A stretch of DNA of 58,586 nt from Acidobacteriota bacterium (lineage in GTDB: Bacteria > Acidobacteriota > Thermoanaerobaculia > Gp7-AA8 > JAHWKK01). This document shows, one piece after another, positions 44,708 through 52,619 of this stretch. How positions within the stretch are numbered: the first letter of the stretch is position 1; each line of letters opens with the position of its first letter. The DNA is taken from contig JAHWKK010000024.1 of assembly GCA_019347945.1 (NCBI GenBank), positions 1 through 58,586 on the forward strand. Direction: 5' to 3'. A model generated the notes under the pieces. The model saw only the letters and a program-made list of their open reading frames with translations. It ran no database searches and had not been told where the DNA came from. The position numbers and the translations under genes are program-made.

Positions 44708-46069
44708 CTATTCCTGCCGGAAACGATCCGTCGAGATGCCGAGCTGAGACATTTTCCGGTACAGATGCGTGCGCTCCAACCCGAGGCTTTCGGCGGTCTT
44801 GCTGACGTTTCCGTCGTGCAGGCCGAGGCGCGCTTCGATCATCTCCCGCTCGAACCGATCGCGAGCATCTCGAAGGGTGAGGCCGTCGACCGAGCTGGGG
44901 GAGAGTGCCGAACGCATCGAGCCGAGATCGAGATCGCGGGCACGAATCTCCGAGGCGGGCACGAGGATGGTCAACCGCTCGATCAGATTGCGCAGCTCTC
45001 GCACGTTGCCCGGCCAGGAGTGGCGCTTCAGCGCATCGATCGCGTCGCTTGTGAGCGTCTTCGGCCGCTGTCCGGTCTCGGCTGCGAACCGTTCGAGAAA
45101 ATGGCGGGCCAGAAGAACGATGTCGTCGCCGCGATCGCGCAGCGGCGGGACCTGCAGAGGCACGACGTTGACCCGGAAATAGAGATCCTGTCGGAAGCGG
45201 CCCTCCTCGATCTCCTTTTCGAGATTCTTGTTCGTCGCAGCGATGACCCTGACGTCGGTGCGGATGACGTCCTGGCCGCCGATCCGAAGGAACTCCTGCT
45301 CCTGAAGGACGCGGAGAACCTTCGCCTGTGTCTTCAGGCTCATGTCGCCGATCTCGTCGAGGAAGAGCGTTCCGCCGTCGGCGAGCTCGAACTTCCCCTT
45401 CCGGTCCTCGATCGCACCCGTGAACGAGCCCTTCCGGTGTCCGAACAGCTCCGACTCGATCAGCTCCTCGGGGATCGCGGCGCAATTGACGTCGATGAAC
45501 GGCTCGTCGGACCGTTTCGATTCGCGATGCAGCGTCCGCGCGACGACTTCCTTGCCGCTGCCGTTCTCGCCGGTGATCAGAACGCGTGAGGACGTCGGGG
45601 CAGCCGCGTGCATCTGTTCGCGAAGCTTCCTGACCGGTGCGCTCTCGCCGATGAGAACCTCGTCGAGCGAGAGGTTCTGCTGCAGATGCGCCACCCGGTC
45701 GCGAAGCTTTCGAGTCGACAGCGCGTGCTGCACCGTCAGAATGACCCGGTCGAGCGAGAGCGGCTTCTCGAGAAAGTCGTAGGCTCCGAGACGCGTCGCC
45801 CGCACTGCCGTCTCGATCGTTCCGTGTCCGGAGATCACGATCACTGGCGGTGCCCCCTTCCGCGAGGAGATCTGCTCGAGAAGCGACAGCCCGTCGGCCC
45901 CGGGGAGCCAGACGTCGAGCATCAGGAGATCGAACATCCCCTTTCGGTACATCTGCAACCCTTCCTCCGCGGAGCCGGCCGTCTCGACGCTGTGTCCCTC
46001 GTCCTCGAGAATGTTGCCGAGCGTCGTCCGGATCGAGGGCTCGTCGTCGATGACCAGAATCTTTCCCAT
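44708..46069 (-). CDS. NtrC-family sigma-54-dependent response regulator
   Basis: 453 residues. The receiver domain (1-120) has the acidic pair Asp8/Asp9, phospho-acceptor Asp52 in LMLDVWLPG and Lys102 in FLEKPLS. The AAA+ domain (about 140-365) has Walker A GENGSGKE, GSFTGA for sigma-54 contact and Walker B FLDEIGDMS. A FIS-type helix-turn-helix (TAESLGLERTHLYRKMSQLG) ends it. The wording is nearest NtrX/ZraR. No sensor kinase is adjacent, so the partner and the target promoters are unknown. A C-rich array lies directly upstream of the start. Confidence 0.93.
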   Translation of the reverse strand: MGKILVIDDEPSIRTTLGNILEDEGHSVETAGSAEEGLQMYRKGMFDLLMLDVWLPGADGLSLLEQISSRKGAPPVIVISGHGTIETAVRATRLGAYDFLEKPLSLDRVILTVQHALSTRKLRDRVAHLQQNLSLDEVLIGESAPVRKLREQMHAAAPTSSRVLITGENGSGKEVVARTLHRESKRSDEPFIDVNCAAIPEELIESELFGHRKGSFTGAIEDRKGKFELADGGTLFLDEIGDMSLKTQAKVLRVLQEQEFLRIGGQDVIRTDVRVIAATNKNLEKEIEEGRFRQDLYFRVNVVPLQVPPLRDRGDDIVLLARHFLERFAAETGQRPKTLTSDAIDALKRHSWPGNVRELRNLIERLTILVPASEIRARDLDLGSMRSALSPSSVDGLTLRDARDRFEREMIEARLGLHDGNVSKTAESLGLERTHLYRKMSQLGISTDRFRQE

Positions 46070-46073
46070 CTCT

Positions 46074-46242
46074 TGAAGAAGGATATAAGGATTTGAGGAT
46101 GTAAGGATTTGAGGTGTGGACGAGGTGGACGACGTGGACCAAGTGGACGAGGTGGACGAGGTGGACGAGGTGGACGTGGACCAGTGGACGATGTGGACCT
46201 TTCAGCTCCACGCCGTCCTCAAACCTCAAACCTCAAACCTCC
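46074..46242 (+). repeat. Composite spacer repeats: GGATTTGA array, GTGGAC array, CCTCAAA array
   Basis: 46074-46114 has four GGAT(A/T)T(A/G)A(G) units of about 8-9 nt. 46115-46198 has about nine GTGGACGAG-type 9-nt units. 46217-46242 has four 7-nt CCTCAAA units. The GTGGAC class also occurs at 5241-5267. The last array ends 2 nt before the uvrD stop (46244-46246 on the plus strand). No gene lies here. Confidence 0.85.
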
Positions 46243-46243
46243 G

Positions 46244-48331
46244 TCAGCTCAGTCGCCACTCCTCCATCAGCTCAGCCGGAAGCTCTTTGAGGAACCGAGA
46301 GGGCTCGAGGATGACGTCCATCTGCCACCGGTCCTTGGTGAATCGCGGAAAGACGAGATGGAGCTCCTGCTTCGCCCGAGTGAGGCAGACGTAGAAGAGG
46401 CGGCGTTCCTCCTCGACTCCCGGGATCTCGAGCTCCACCGTGTCGCCGGGCTCGACGTCTGCCGGTACGAGCGCAGCGACCTCCGTCGAGACCGGCGAGC
46501 TCTTCGGTTTTTCGATCGTGACGAACTGGCTTTCCCTCATCGACCTGGCCGAAGGGAAGCGGCTCTCGTTGAGCCCGATCACGAATACGTTGCGCCACTC
46601 GAGCCCCTTCGCCTGATGAGCCGATGAGAGCACGACGCGCTCGTCCTCGTTTCCGGTGATCGCGCTGTCCTCGCCGGCGAGCGCCGTGCCGTCGAGAGTC
46701 AGCGATTCGAGGAAGATCCTGACGTCGTCCCACCCGGCAGCGTACTGCGCGAGCTGCTCGAGATCGTCGAGTCGCGCCGAGAAGTTCGCGAATTTCGATC
46801 GAACATAGTCCCTGTAGTCCTCCTCGACGATTTTCCGGATCGCGGCGGCGGGGTCGCTCTGCAGCCCGGAAGATGCGAGGGCGCCCAGGAGACGGCCTGC
46901 GCGCTCGAGGCTTCGTTTCGCGCCGCCGGAGCCGAGCGAGCCGGCCGAGGAAGTGAACTTCGAGATCGGGTCGCTGGCGGTCCCGATCTTGGACCAGACC
47001 GCCGACGCCGTTCGTTTTCCTACTTTCGGATAGAGCTCGAGCACCCGCCGCCAGGAGAGCTCGTCTCGCGGATTCACCGTGATCCGCAGATGTGCGACGA
47101 CGTCCTTGATGTGCGCCTGTTCGAAGAACCGCACACCCGAGCGGATCTCGAACGGAATGTTTCGCCGCTGAAGCTCCATCTGAAGCTCCATCGCCTGGTA
47201 GTGCGACCGGTAGAGCACGGCGATCTCCGAGAGATCCTCTCCCTCGTCGCGCAGCTCGAGAATCCTCTGACCGACGAATCGAGCCTGCTCGAAAACATCC
47301 TCCGCCGGCACGAGTGCCGGAAGAGGTCCCTCTCCGCGGACCGCGATCAGCTCTTTCGGAAACTGATGGCGATTCATCGACAGTGATGCATTCGCAAGCT
47401 CGAGAATCTGCGGCGAGGAGCGATAGTTCTTCTCGAGTTTCAGCACCGCAGCGTCAGGATACCGAACCGGAAACGTGATCACGTTCTCGAACGATGCGCC
47501 TCGGAACGAGTAGATCGACTGGGCATCGTCGCCGACGACGACGAGGTTCCTTCGGACTGCGACCATCTCGTCGACGATTTTCGCCTGCAGCCGGTTGGTG
47601 TCCTGATACTCGTCGACGAGAACGTGCTCGAAGAGTCCCTGAAGCTCGAGAGTCCTTTCGTCGCCTCGTGCGAGAAGGTGCCACCAGTTGAGGAGAAGAT
47701 CGTCGAAGTCCATCACGTTCGACTCCTTCTTCTTCTCCCGGTAGCGGCGAAAAACCGTGGCGATCTCCTCGGCATAGGAGAGAAAGTGTTCGTGATTCTT
47801 CGCAAGCTCGTCTTCGAGAAGGACTCCAGTGTTGATCATCCTCGAGTGGATCGCGTGGAGCACTTCTCCTTTCGGAAAGCGCCGCTCCAGCGTCGACACG
47901 CCCGCCTCCTCCACGACTGAGTCCATCAGTGTGCGGGCATCGTCCTCGTCGAGGATCGAGAAGTTCGAGCCGTAGCCGAGCGACTCGGCTCTCGGTCGGA
48001 TGATCCGGTTGCCCATGGAGTGAAACGTTCCGCCCTGGATCTGGCGGCCGTCACCGCCGACGAGATCCTCGACCCGACGCAGCATCTCCCGTGCTGCCTT
48101 GTTCGTGAAGGTGAGGAGGAGGATGGAGGAAGGCCGGGTGCCGTCCTCGATCAGCCTGGAGACGCGGTAGGTGAGGGCGCGCGTTTTGCCGCTGCCGGCA
48201 CCCGCGATGACGAGAACCGGGCCCCGTCCCGCCTCGACCACCGCGAGCTGCTCCTCGTTGAGCTCCTCGTGGTATCGGACGAGATATTCGCCGCGCCGGG
48301 GTGTCTTGTCGAGCTTGTACGTGCGGACCAT
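46244..48331 (-). CDS. uvrD: UvrD/PcrA-type ATP-dependent DNA helicase
   Basis: A 695-residue SF1A 3'-5' helicase. Motif I GAGSGKTRALTYR, motif II DEYQDTNRLQ, motif III VGDDAQSIYSFRGA, motif IV EKNYRSSPQILELAN and motif VI RRLFYVCLTRAKQEL are all intact. The N-terminal YHEELNEEQLAVVEAG is the Q-motif. No RecB-like nuclease is fused. It acts in excision repair and replication restart. A CAGGATT array lies 10 nt upstream of the start. Whether it is the main UvrD or a PcrA/Rep-type paralog cannot be resolved by eye. Confidence 0.95.
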   Translation of the reverse strand: MVRTYKLDKTPRRGEYLVRYHEELNEEQLAVVEAGRGPVLVIAGAGSGKTRALTYRVSRLIEDGTRPSSILLLTFTNKAAREMLRRVEDLVGGDGRQIQGGTFHSMGNRIIRPRAESLGYGSNFSILDEDDARTLMDSVVEEAGVSTLERRFPKGEVLHAIHSRMINTGVLLEDELAKNHEHFLSYAEEIATVFRRYREKKKESNVMDFDDLLLNWWHLLARGDERTLELQGLFEHVLVDEYQDTNRLQAKIVDEMVAVRRNLVVVGDDAQSIYSFRGASFENVITFPVRYPDAAVLKLEKNYRSSPQILELANASLSMNRHQFPKELIAVRGEGPLPALVPAEDVFEQARFVGQRILELRDEGEDLSEIAVLYRSHYQAMELQMELQRRNIPFEIRSGVRFFEQAHIKDVVAHLRITVNPRDELSWRRVLELYPKVGKRTASAVWSKIGTASDPISKFTSSAGSLGSGGAKRSLERAGRLLGALASSGLQSDPAAAIRKIVEEDYRDYVRSKFANFSARLDDLEQLAQYAAGWDDVRIFLESLTLDGTALAGEDSAITGNEDERVVLSSAHQAKGLEWRNVFVIGLNESRFPSARSMRESQFVTIEKPKSSPVSTEVAALVPADVEPGDTVELEIPGVEEERRLFYVCLTRAKQELHLVFPRFTKDRWQMDVILEPSRFLKELPAELMEEWRLS

Positions 48332-48341
48332 GGTCGGAAAA

Positions 48342-48634
48342 GCAGGATTCAGGATTCAGGATCCAGGATCCAGGAAAAGCAGGAGCCAGGATTCAGGATC
48401 CAGGATTCAGGAAAAGCAGGATTCAGGATACTGAATTCTGTCCCTCCATAATGACCGCGATCGTCCTCATGACGCTGTTTCCCGAGGGCACAGGAACCGG
48501 AGAGTCGGAAGCCGGTGACGGCGTCGGTGATTTCAAAACCAAGCCTCGCCTCGCGGCGCGGTGCATGGAGTTTCGGTCCGTTCGAGCCGCCGCTTCTCGC
48601 TGGATCCTGGCTCCTGAATCCTGGCTCCTGCTTC
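48342..48634 (+). repeat. Inverted heptamer arrays between uvrD and a membrane-protein gene
   Basis: 48342-48430 has about a dozen CAGGATT/CAGGATC/CAGGAGC units with AAAAG interruptions. 48599-48634 has about five CCTGGCT/CCTGAAT units in reverse. The right array runs into the stop codon of the gene at 48633-48893. The 160 nt between them have no gene or terminator that I can see. Confidence 0.88.
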
Positions 48635-48893
48635 ACTCGGGCTGCGGCGCGTGCCCGCGCCGGCGCGCAAAGCCGAGGATCGCGAATGCGGTCGCGAGCG
48701 CGAACAGACCGGCCCGGACATCGAACACCGCCCACCCGCCGAAGTCGAGCGCGGTCGCCACGATGCCGGCGAGAATGGCCGGGCAGAGGGCGAGCATCAG
48801 CTCGACCGGAACCGCCCGGACCCGGCCGCGCTTCACCAGCCGCGACAGCCCGAACGCGATCAACCCCGCGGCAACCCAGGTGAGGAAACCCAT
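48633..48893 (-). CDS. Small membrane protein, GlsB/YeaQ/YmgE-like
   Basis: 86 residues with three hydrophobic helices (about 3-20, 32-50 and 57-75). The layout resembles transglycosylase-associated (YeaQ/GlsB/YmgE) stress proteins, but the GxIxGW signature is not clear; a tentative placement. A C-rich array lies upstream of the start and a CAGG-type array overlaps the stop, as is usual in this window. No ribosome binding site stands out. Confidence 0.55.
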   Translation of the reverse strand: MGFLTWVAAGLIAFGLSRLVKRGRVRAVPVELMLALCPAILAGIVATALDFGGWAVFDVRAGLFALATAFAILGFARRRGHAPQPE

Positions 48894-48910
48894 GCGGCCA
48901 ATTGTATGAG

Positions 48911-49138
48911 AAGCAGGATTCAGGAAGCAGGATTCAGGAGCCAGGGATGTGAGATTTGAGGAGAGGATATGAGGATGTGAGGTTGGAAAGCTTCACCCCC
49001 GTGTCATCCTTGAGGATGACGAGGTGAGAGATCGAGCGTACCGACTCGAATCTACCCTCTTCTTGCCCTGACCCCTGGATCCTGGCTCCTGAACCCTGCT
49101 TCTCCTGGATCCTGGCTCCTGAATCCTGGCTCCTGCTT
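48911..49138 (+). repeat. Inverted heptamer arrays between the membrane gene and dacA
   Basis: 48911-48947 has about five CAGGATT/CAGGAGC units, then a GATTTGAG/GGATATGA patch. 49065-49138 has about eight CCTGACC/CCTGGAT/CCTGGCT units whose last unit touches the dacA stop. A 7-bp GTCATCC/GGATGAC hairpin lies at 49003-49020. No gene is present. Confidence 0.85.
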
Positions 49139-50260
49139 CTAAAACGGCCAGATCCGGTCCCACGTCCTCGCGAACCATCCGGCGCGTTCGACGTCGCTGG
49201 CCGCGAGCGCGGGGGCCTTTGCCACAGGCTGACCGTCTTTCTTCACGATGATCCAGCCGACCTGTTGCCCCTTCCGGATCGGTGCGGTCGGGGTCGAGCC
49301 ACTCACCGAGACCTTGTAGCCGCTCCTGCCGTTTCGTTCGCTCAGGATTTTCACGTCCTCACCGGCGATCACTCCGACGACGTCGCGCGTTCCTCCGCGC
49401 ACCGGCACATTCGCGGCCATCGACTTTCCATTTGCCACCAGCGTTCGCTTTTCGTACTTGCGAAACGCCTCGTTGAAGAGTGCGGCCGCGCTGTCGAAGT
49501 TGTCCGCTTTGATCTTCGAGCCGACGACGACGGCGACGAGCTCGAGGTCTCCGCGCTTTGCGGAGGCAGTCACGCAGAATCCGGCCTTGTCGTGGAATCC
49601 GGTCTTGATGCCGGTCGCCTCGGGGTAATTGCGAATGAGGTGATTCGGGTTGTACATGATGAATTTGCCGTCGCGGAAGGGCATCTCCTGGGTCACGGCG
49701 AGCTTTTGCATCCTCGGATGCTTCATCAACTCCGCGCCGAGAATCGCCAGATCCCAGGGGCTGCTCATGTCGTCCTTCTCGCCACGGTCGGGAAGCCCGT
49801 GCGGGCTGTGAAACTCCGTTTCCTCGAGCCCCATCTCCTTCGCCTTGTCATTCATCATCTGGACGAAGTGCTCGCGACTGCCGCCGATTTTCTCGGCCAG
49901 AGCCATCGCGGCGTCATTGGCCGAGTGAACCATCGTCGCCGCGACGAGATCCTCGACGGAAAAGGTTTCGTTGTGCGCCAGGTAGACCTGCGAGCCTCCC
50001 ATCTTCGAGGCGTTCGCGCTCACGGTGACGGGAGTCGTCCAGTCGAGCCGGCCCGCCTCGATCTCCTCGAGAGTGATCAGGAGGGTCATCATCTTGGTCA
50101 TCGACGCGATCGGGACCATCGTGTGCGCGTTCTCCTCGAGCAGGACGGTCCGCGTTTCCGGTTCCATGACGATTGCGCCGGTGTAGGGGGGCGGCGCCTG
50201 CGCGAAGGCAGCTACCGCGGATATACAACTCACCACAAACGAGGTTAATCGCTTGATCAT
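49139..50260 (-). CDS. dacA: D-alanyl-D-alanine carboxypeptidase (PBP5/6 type)
   Basis: A 373-residue S11 peptidase that trims the pentapeptide D-Ala. A signal peptide (SFVVSCISAVAAFAQA) leads to the catalytic domain with SxxK as SMTK, SxN as SAN and KTG as ATGIKTGFHDKAGFC. A C-terminal beta domain (about 265-345) and an amphipathic end (FARTWDRIWPF) for membrane association fit PBP5. GGGAGG before the ATG is a ribosome binding site. The stop (TAG) is immediately followed on the coding strand by CAGGAGC repeat units. Confidence 0.95.
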   Translation of the reverse strand: MIKRLTSFVVSCISAVAAFAQAPPPYTGAIVMEPETRTVLLEENAHTMVPIASMTKMMTLLITLEEIEAGRLDWTTPVTVSANASKMGGSQVYLAHNETFSVEDLVAATMVHSANDAAMALAEKIGGSREHFVQMMNDKAKEMGLEETEFHSPHGLPDRGEKDDMSSPWDLAILGAELMKHPRMQKLAVTQEMPFRDGKFIMYNPNHLIRNYPEATGIKTGFHDKAGFCVTASAKRGDLELVAVVVGSKIKADNFDSAAALFNEAFRKYEKRTLVANGKSMAANVPVRGGTRDVVGVIAGEDVKILSERNGRSGYKVSVSGSTPTAPIRKGQQVGWIIVKKDGQPVAKAPALAASDVERAGWFARTWDRIWPF

Positions 50261-50279
50261 GTCGACCTCCCGGTCTCGG

Positions 50280-50558
50280 TCAGGCTTGCCGGCTACGTTT
50301 GGAAGCTCTGGAGACCGATGTCATGGTCGTCCACTCGAGCTGATTGAGGACGACGCTTTCCTGATCTTCAGGCCACAGATTCTCGGGAACGTAATAGAAG
50401 CCATCACCGAGTACCCGGGCTTTCGAGGCGAGGTCGCGCATGCTCTTGCACAGTCCTTTTCGTCCCCGGAGCGCCTTTCGCTCGATGGTCGTTCCTGTCC
50501 GTTCCCCGATTCCCTGAAAGATATTCACTTCCGCGCACATCGAATTTACGAGGCTCAT
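50280..50558 (-). CDS. Hypothetical basic protein (92 aa)
   Basis: 92 residues from ATG 50558 (or ATG 50540) to TGA 50280. The composition is protein-like: MSLVNSMCAEVNIFQGIGER near the start, a basic stretch, then LGDGFYYVPENLWPEDQESV and a Ser/Arg-rich tail. No domain, signal peptide or ribosome binding site is seen. It lies between dacA (same strand, 19 nt away) and yihY. The opposite-strand frame is less protein-like. Not recognised. Confidence 0.4.
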   Translation of the reverse strand: MSLVNSMCAEVNIFQGIGERTGTTIERKALRGRKGLCKSMRDLASKARVLGDGFYYVPENLWPEDQESVVLNQLEWTTMTSVSRASKRSRQA

Positions 50559-50621
50559 CGCCGTTTGACAGACGCAAGATCGTTGCCGACGGCATGACGG
50601 TTGAACCGGACGGGCCCCTGA

Positions 50622-51746
50622 ATGGAACCGAAACTCACGCAGAGGCTCGACTGGAAAAGTCTCTGGAGACTCATCAGAGAGGCGTGGGCCGACTTCCGGG
50701 ACGACAACGCCCAGCAGTTCGCCGCTGCCGTGGCATTCTTCACGATTCTCTCGCTCGCTCCGCTCCTGATTCTCGCGATCGCCCTTGCCGGCATCTTCTA
50801 CGGACGGGAAGCCGCGCGAGGTGGAATCGTTGCCGAGCTCTCCCAGTACGTCGGGAATGAAGCTGCACGCGCGATCCAGTCTCTCGTGGCCAACGCCGGA
50901 AGCGGTGACGGCAGCGTTTTCGCCAGCGTCCTCGGGTTCGCTGCCCTCGCCTGGGGCGCCTCCCGGATCTTTCATCAGCTCCGGATCGCACTGAACGAGA
51001 TCCTCGACATCGAGGAGAAACAGCGAACCGGATTCGTTGCGGCAATTCGAGACAGGCTCGTCGCGATCGCCGGCGTGGTGGTGATCGGTCTGATTCTCCT
51101 TTCCGCCGTGGTGATCAATGCCGCGCTGTCCCGACTGAAAGACATCATCCCTTTCGATATCCCCGGCGGACCCTACCTCTGGCAGACGGTCAGCTTCGTT
51201 CTTTCGCTCGCTCTCGTCCTCCTGACCTTCACTCTCATCTTCCGCTACCTTCCGGACGAGCGGATTCCCTGGCGAGTCGCGGGGATCGGCGCGGCGTTCA
51301 CGACGGTTCTCTTCGTTCTCGGGCAGGTGCTGATCACCCTCTACCTCAGCATCAGCGACATCGGCTCGAGCTTTGGGGCCGGCGGTTCCCTGATCGTCCT
51401 CATCCTCTGGATCTACTACTCCTCTTCGATCTTTTTCTTCGGCGCTGAGCTGATGGAAGTCATCCAGAAGGGGGGCCCGGGGGCGAGCCGTATCAGGAGT
51501 CAGGAACCAGGAGCCAGGAGCCAGGAGCCAGGATTCAGGAGCCAGGAGACAGGAGACAAGGATTCAGGATCCAGCGAAAAACAGGATCGTGCGCCAGACC
51601 GCTCCTCCTCCGGACGAGTCGCGACTTTTGGCATCGCCGGAGCCACCGGCTGCCTCGGGCTCATCCTGGGCGGCGTCGCGACCGTCACCGGTGGGGCTTT
51701 GATGGCGATCCGTTCAATTCTCCGGCGCTTCTGGCGGCCCCGATGA
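50622..51746 (+). CDS. yihY: YihY/BrkB-family membrane protein with repeat-encoded insertion
   Basis: 374 residues. Six helices form the YihY core (about 1-290): FRDDNAQQFAAAVAFFTILSL is the signature N-terminal segment and WIYYSSSIFFFGAELMEVIQ the conserved last one. After residue 290 an array of CAGGAGC units is translated in frame (residues about 291-318) as 7-residue repeats RSQEPGA. It is followed by a Ser/Asp stretch and a further hydrophobic segment (about 335-362, GATGCLGLILGGVATVTGGALM). The array lacks stops, so the tail is still joined. The family was once misnamed RNase BN; its role is unresolved. No ribosome binding site is strong. Confidence 0.9.
   Translation: MEPKLTQRLDWKSLWRLIREAWADFRDDNAQQFAAAVAFFTILSLAPLLILAIALAGIFYGREAARGGIVAELSQYVGNEAARAIQSLVANAGSGDGSVFASVLGFAALAWGASRIFHQLRIALNEILDIEEKQRTGFVAAIRDRLVAIAGVVVIGLILLSAVVINAALSRLKDIIPFDIPGGPYLWQTVSFVLSLALVLLTFTLIFRYLPDERIPWRVAGIGAAFTTVLFVLGQVLITLYLSISDIGSSFGAGGSLIVLILWIYYSSSIFFFGAELMEVIQKGGPGASRIRSQEPGARSQEPGFRSQETGDKDSGSSEKQDRAPDRSSSGRVATFGIAGATGCLGLILGGVATVTGGALMAIRSILRRFWRPR
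51493..51575 (+). repeat. Heptamer array inside the yihY coding sequence
   Basis: About eleven CAGGAGC/CAGGAGT/CAGGAAC/CAGGATT units in frame. The unit is 7 nt, so three units make 21 nt and encode seven residues, giving the repeated RSQEPGA in the protein. It is the same family as the intergenic arrays, in the purine-rich orientation on the coding strand. Confidence 0.92.
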
Positions 51747-51934
51747 CGTTCACTCGTCATCCCCAACGATGCGGGCGATGTGCATTCCAGGATACGAGTC
51801 GTCAGGCTTTTGAACAGGTCGGCACAATGAATAAAAATCAATCCTCCGTTTCGCCGCTGCGACGCGCGCCAGAGTCATTTCCGGCGATCGCACGTGGCAC
51901 TTAAACTCTTTGGATTCAGTGATCTAAGTAAATC

Positions 51935-51950
51935 GCACACGACCGTGTGC
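51935..51950. other. Perfect palindrome GCACACG-AC-CGTGTGC in the spacer
   Basis: A 7-bp inverted repeat with a 2-nt centre in the 246-nt spacer 51747-51992, which is lower in GC than its neighbours. It could be an operator or a terminator remnant; there is no T-run. The spacer holds no gene, terminator or heptamer array. Confidence 0.3.
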
Positions 51951-51992
51951 AGATCGCTCCGGAGGGCCACCTCGCAGCACTTCAGCCATTTT

Positions 51993-52619
51993 TCACAACG
52001 AATTCCACAGTTTTTTCCACAGTTTCTGTGTAAACTCGAACGCACCCTTCCGGAGTACTTCCGGTGAACTTTTTGTAAAGTCCACAACGGTCGAAGGTTG
52101 TCCTTCGAGTCGCCCCGCATCGACGACCAGATCCGCCTCCGACAGAAGCGGATCGCCATCGTCCGGAAGAACGAGACTCGGTGGTTCGGCGCGTCGATTG
52201 AGGCTGGTCGAAGCGAGCGGTCCGGTCCGCCGCAGAAGCTTGCGGAGCCAGGCGAGGTCAGGGATGCGGACCCCGAGCGAAAATCCGCCGCCGGATACGG
52301 GCAGCGGTCTGGAGATCGGGAGGATCGCTGTAAGGGGAGCGGGCCAGATCGTGTCGAGCGCGGCGAGAGTCCGCGCGTCGGCCCTGACGCCGAGGCGATC
52401 GAGATCGGCCAGCGATTCACCCAGGACGAGCAGCGGCTGGCGCTCGTCGCGACTCTTCATTCTGTAGATCCTTTCGACCGCCTCGCCATCCCACGGCACC
52501 GCGTGATAGCCGTACACAGTATCGGTGGGAAGGACCCCGACACTCGAGCGGTCGAAGACCGCGGCGACTTCTTCGATCCAGTCATCCGGTGGCGGATCGA
52601 CGAGTCGAACGCGTTTCAT
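51993..52619 (-). CDS. tsaC: L-threonylcarbamoyladenylate synthase (Sua5/YciO/YrdC family)
   Basis: 208 residues. Makes threonylcarbamoyl-AMP for the t6A tRNA modification. PTDTVYGYHAVPWDGEAVERIY is the family opening, the KxR motif is RMKSRDERQPL and the S-x-N motif STSLN. It is of the short type lacking the Sua5 extra domain. The C-terminus KLWKKLWNSL is encoded by a near-perfect repeat AAACTGTGGAA, so it may be degenerate there. The start ATG overlaps the recN stop by 4 nt. Confidence 0.9.
   Translation of the reverse strand: MKRVRLVDPPPDDWIEEVAAVFDRSSVGVLPTDTVYGYHAVPWDGEAVERIYRMKSRDERQPLLVLGESLADLDRLGVRADARTLAALDTIWPAPLTAILPISRPLPVSGGGFSLGVRIPDLAWLRKLLRRTGPLASTSLNRRAEPPSLVLPDDGDPLLSEADLVVDAGRLEGQPSTVVDFTKSSPEVLRKGAFEFTQKLWKKLWNSL

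Noticed and set aside
50253-50597. Plus-strand frame of 114 residues between dacA and yihY
   Set aside because: It starts within the dacA ribosome-binding region and is less protein-like than the minus-strand frame at 50280-50558, which is itself only a tentative call.
51993-52060. Cluster of DnaA-box-like TTTTCCACA sequences (possible origin)
   Set aside because: The matches are imperfect, lie inside the tsaC 3' end as an AAACTGTGG direct repeat, and no dnaA, dnaN or gidA gene is nearby.
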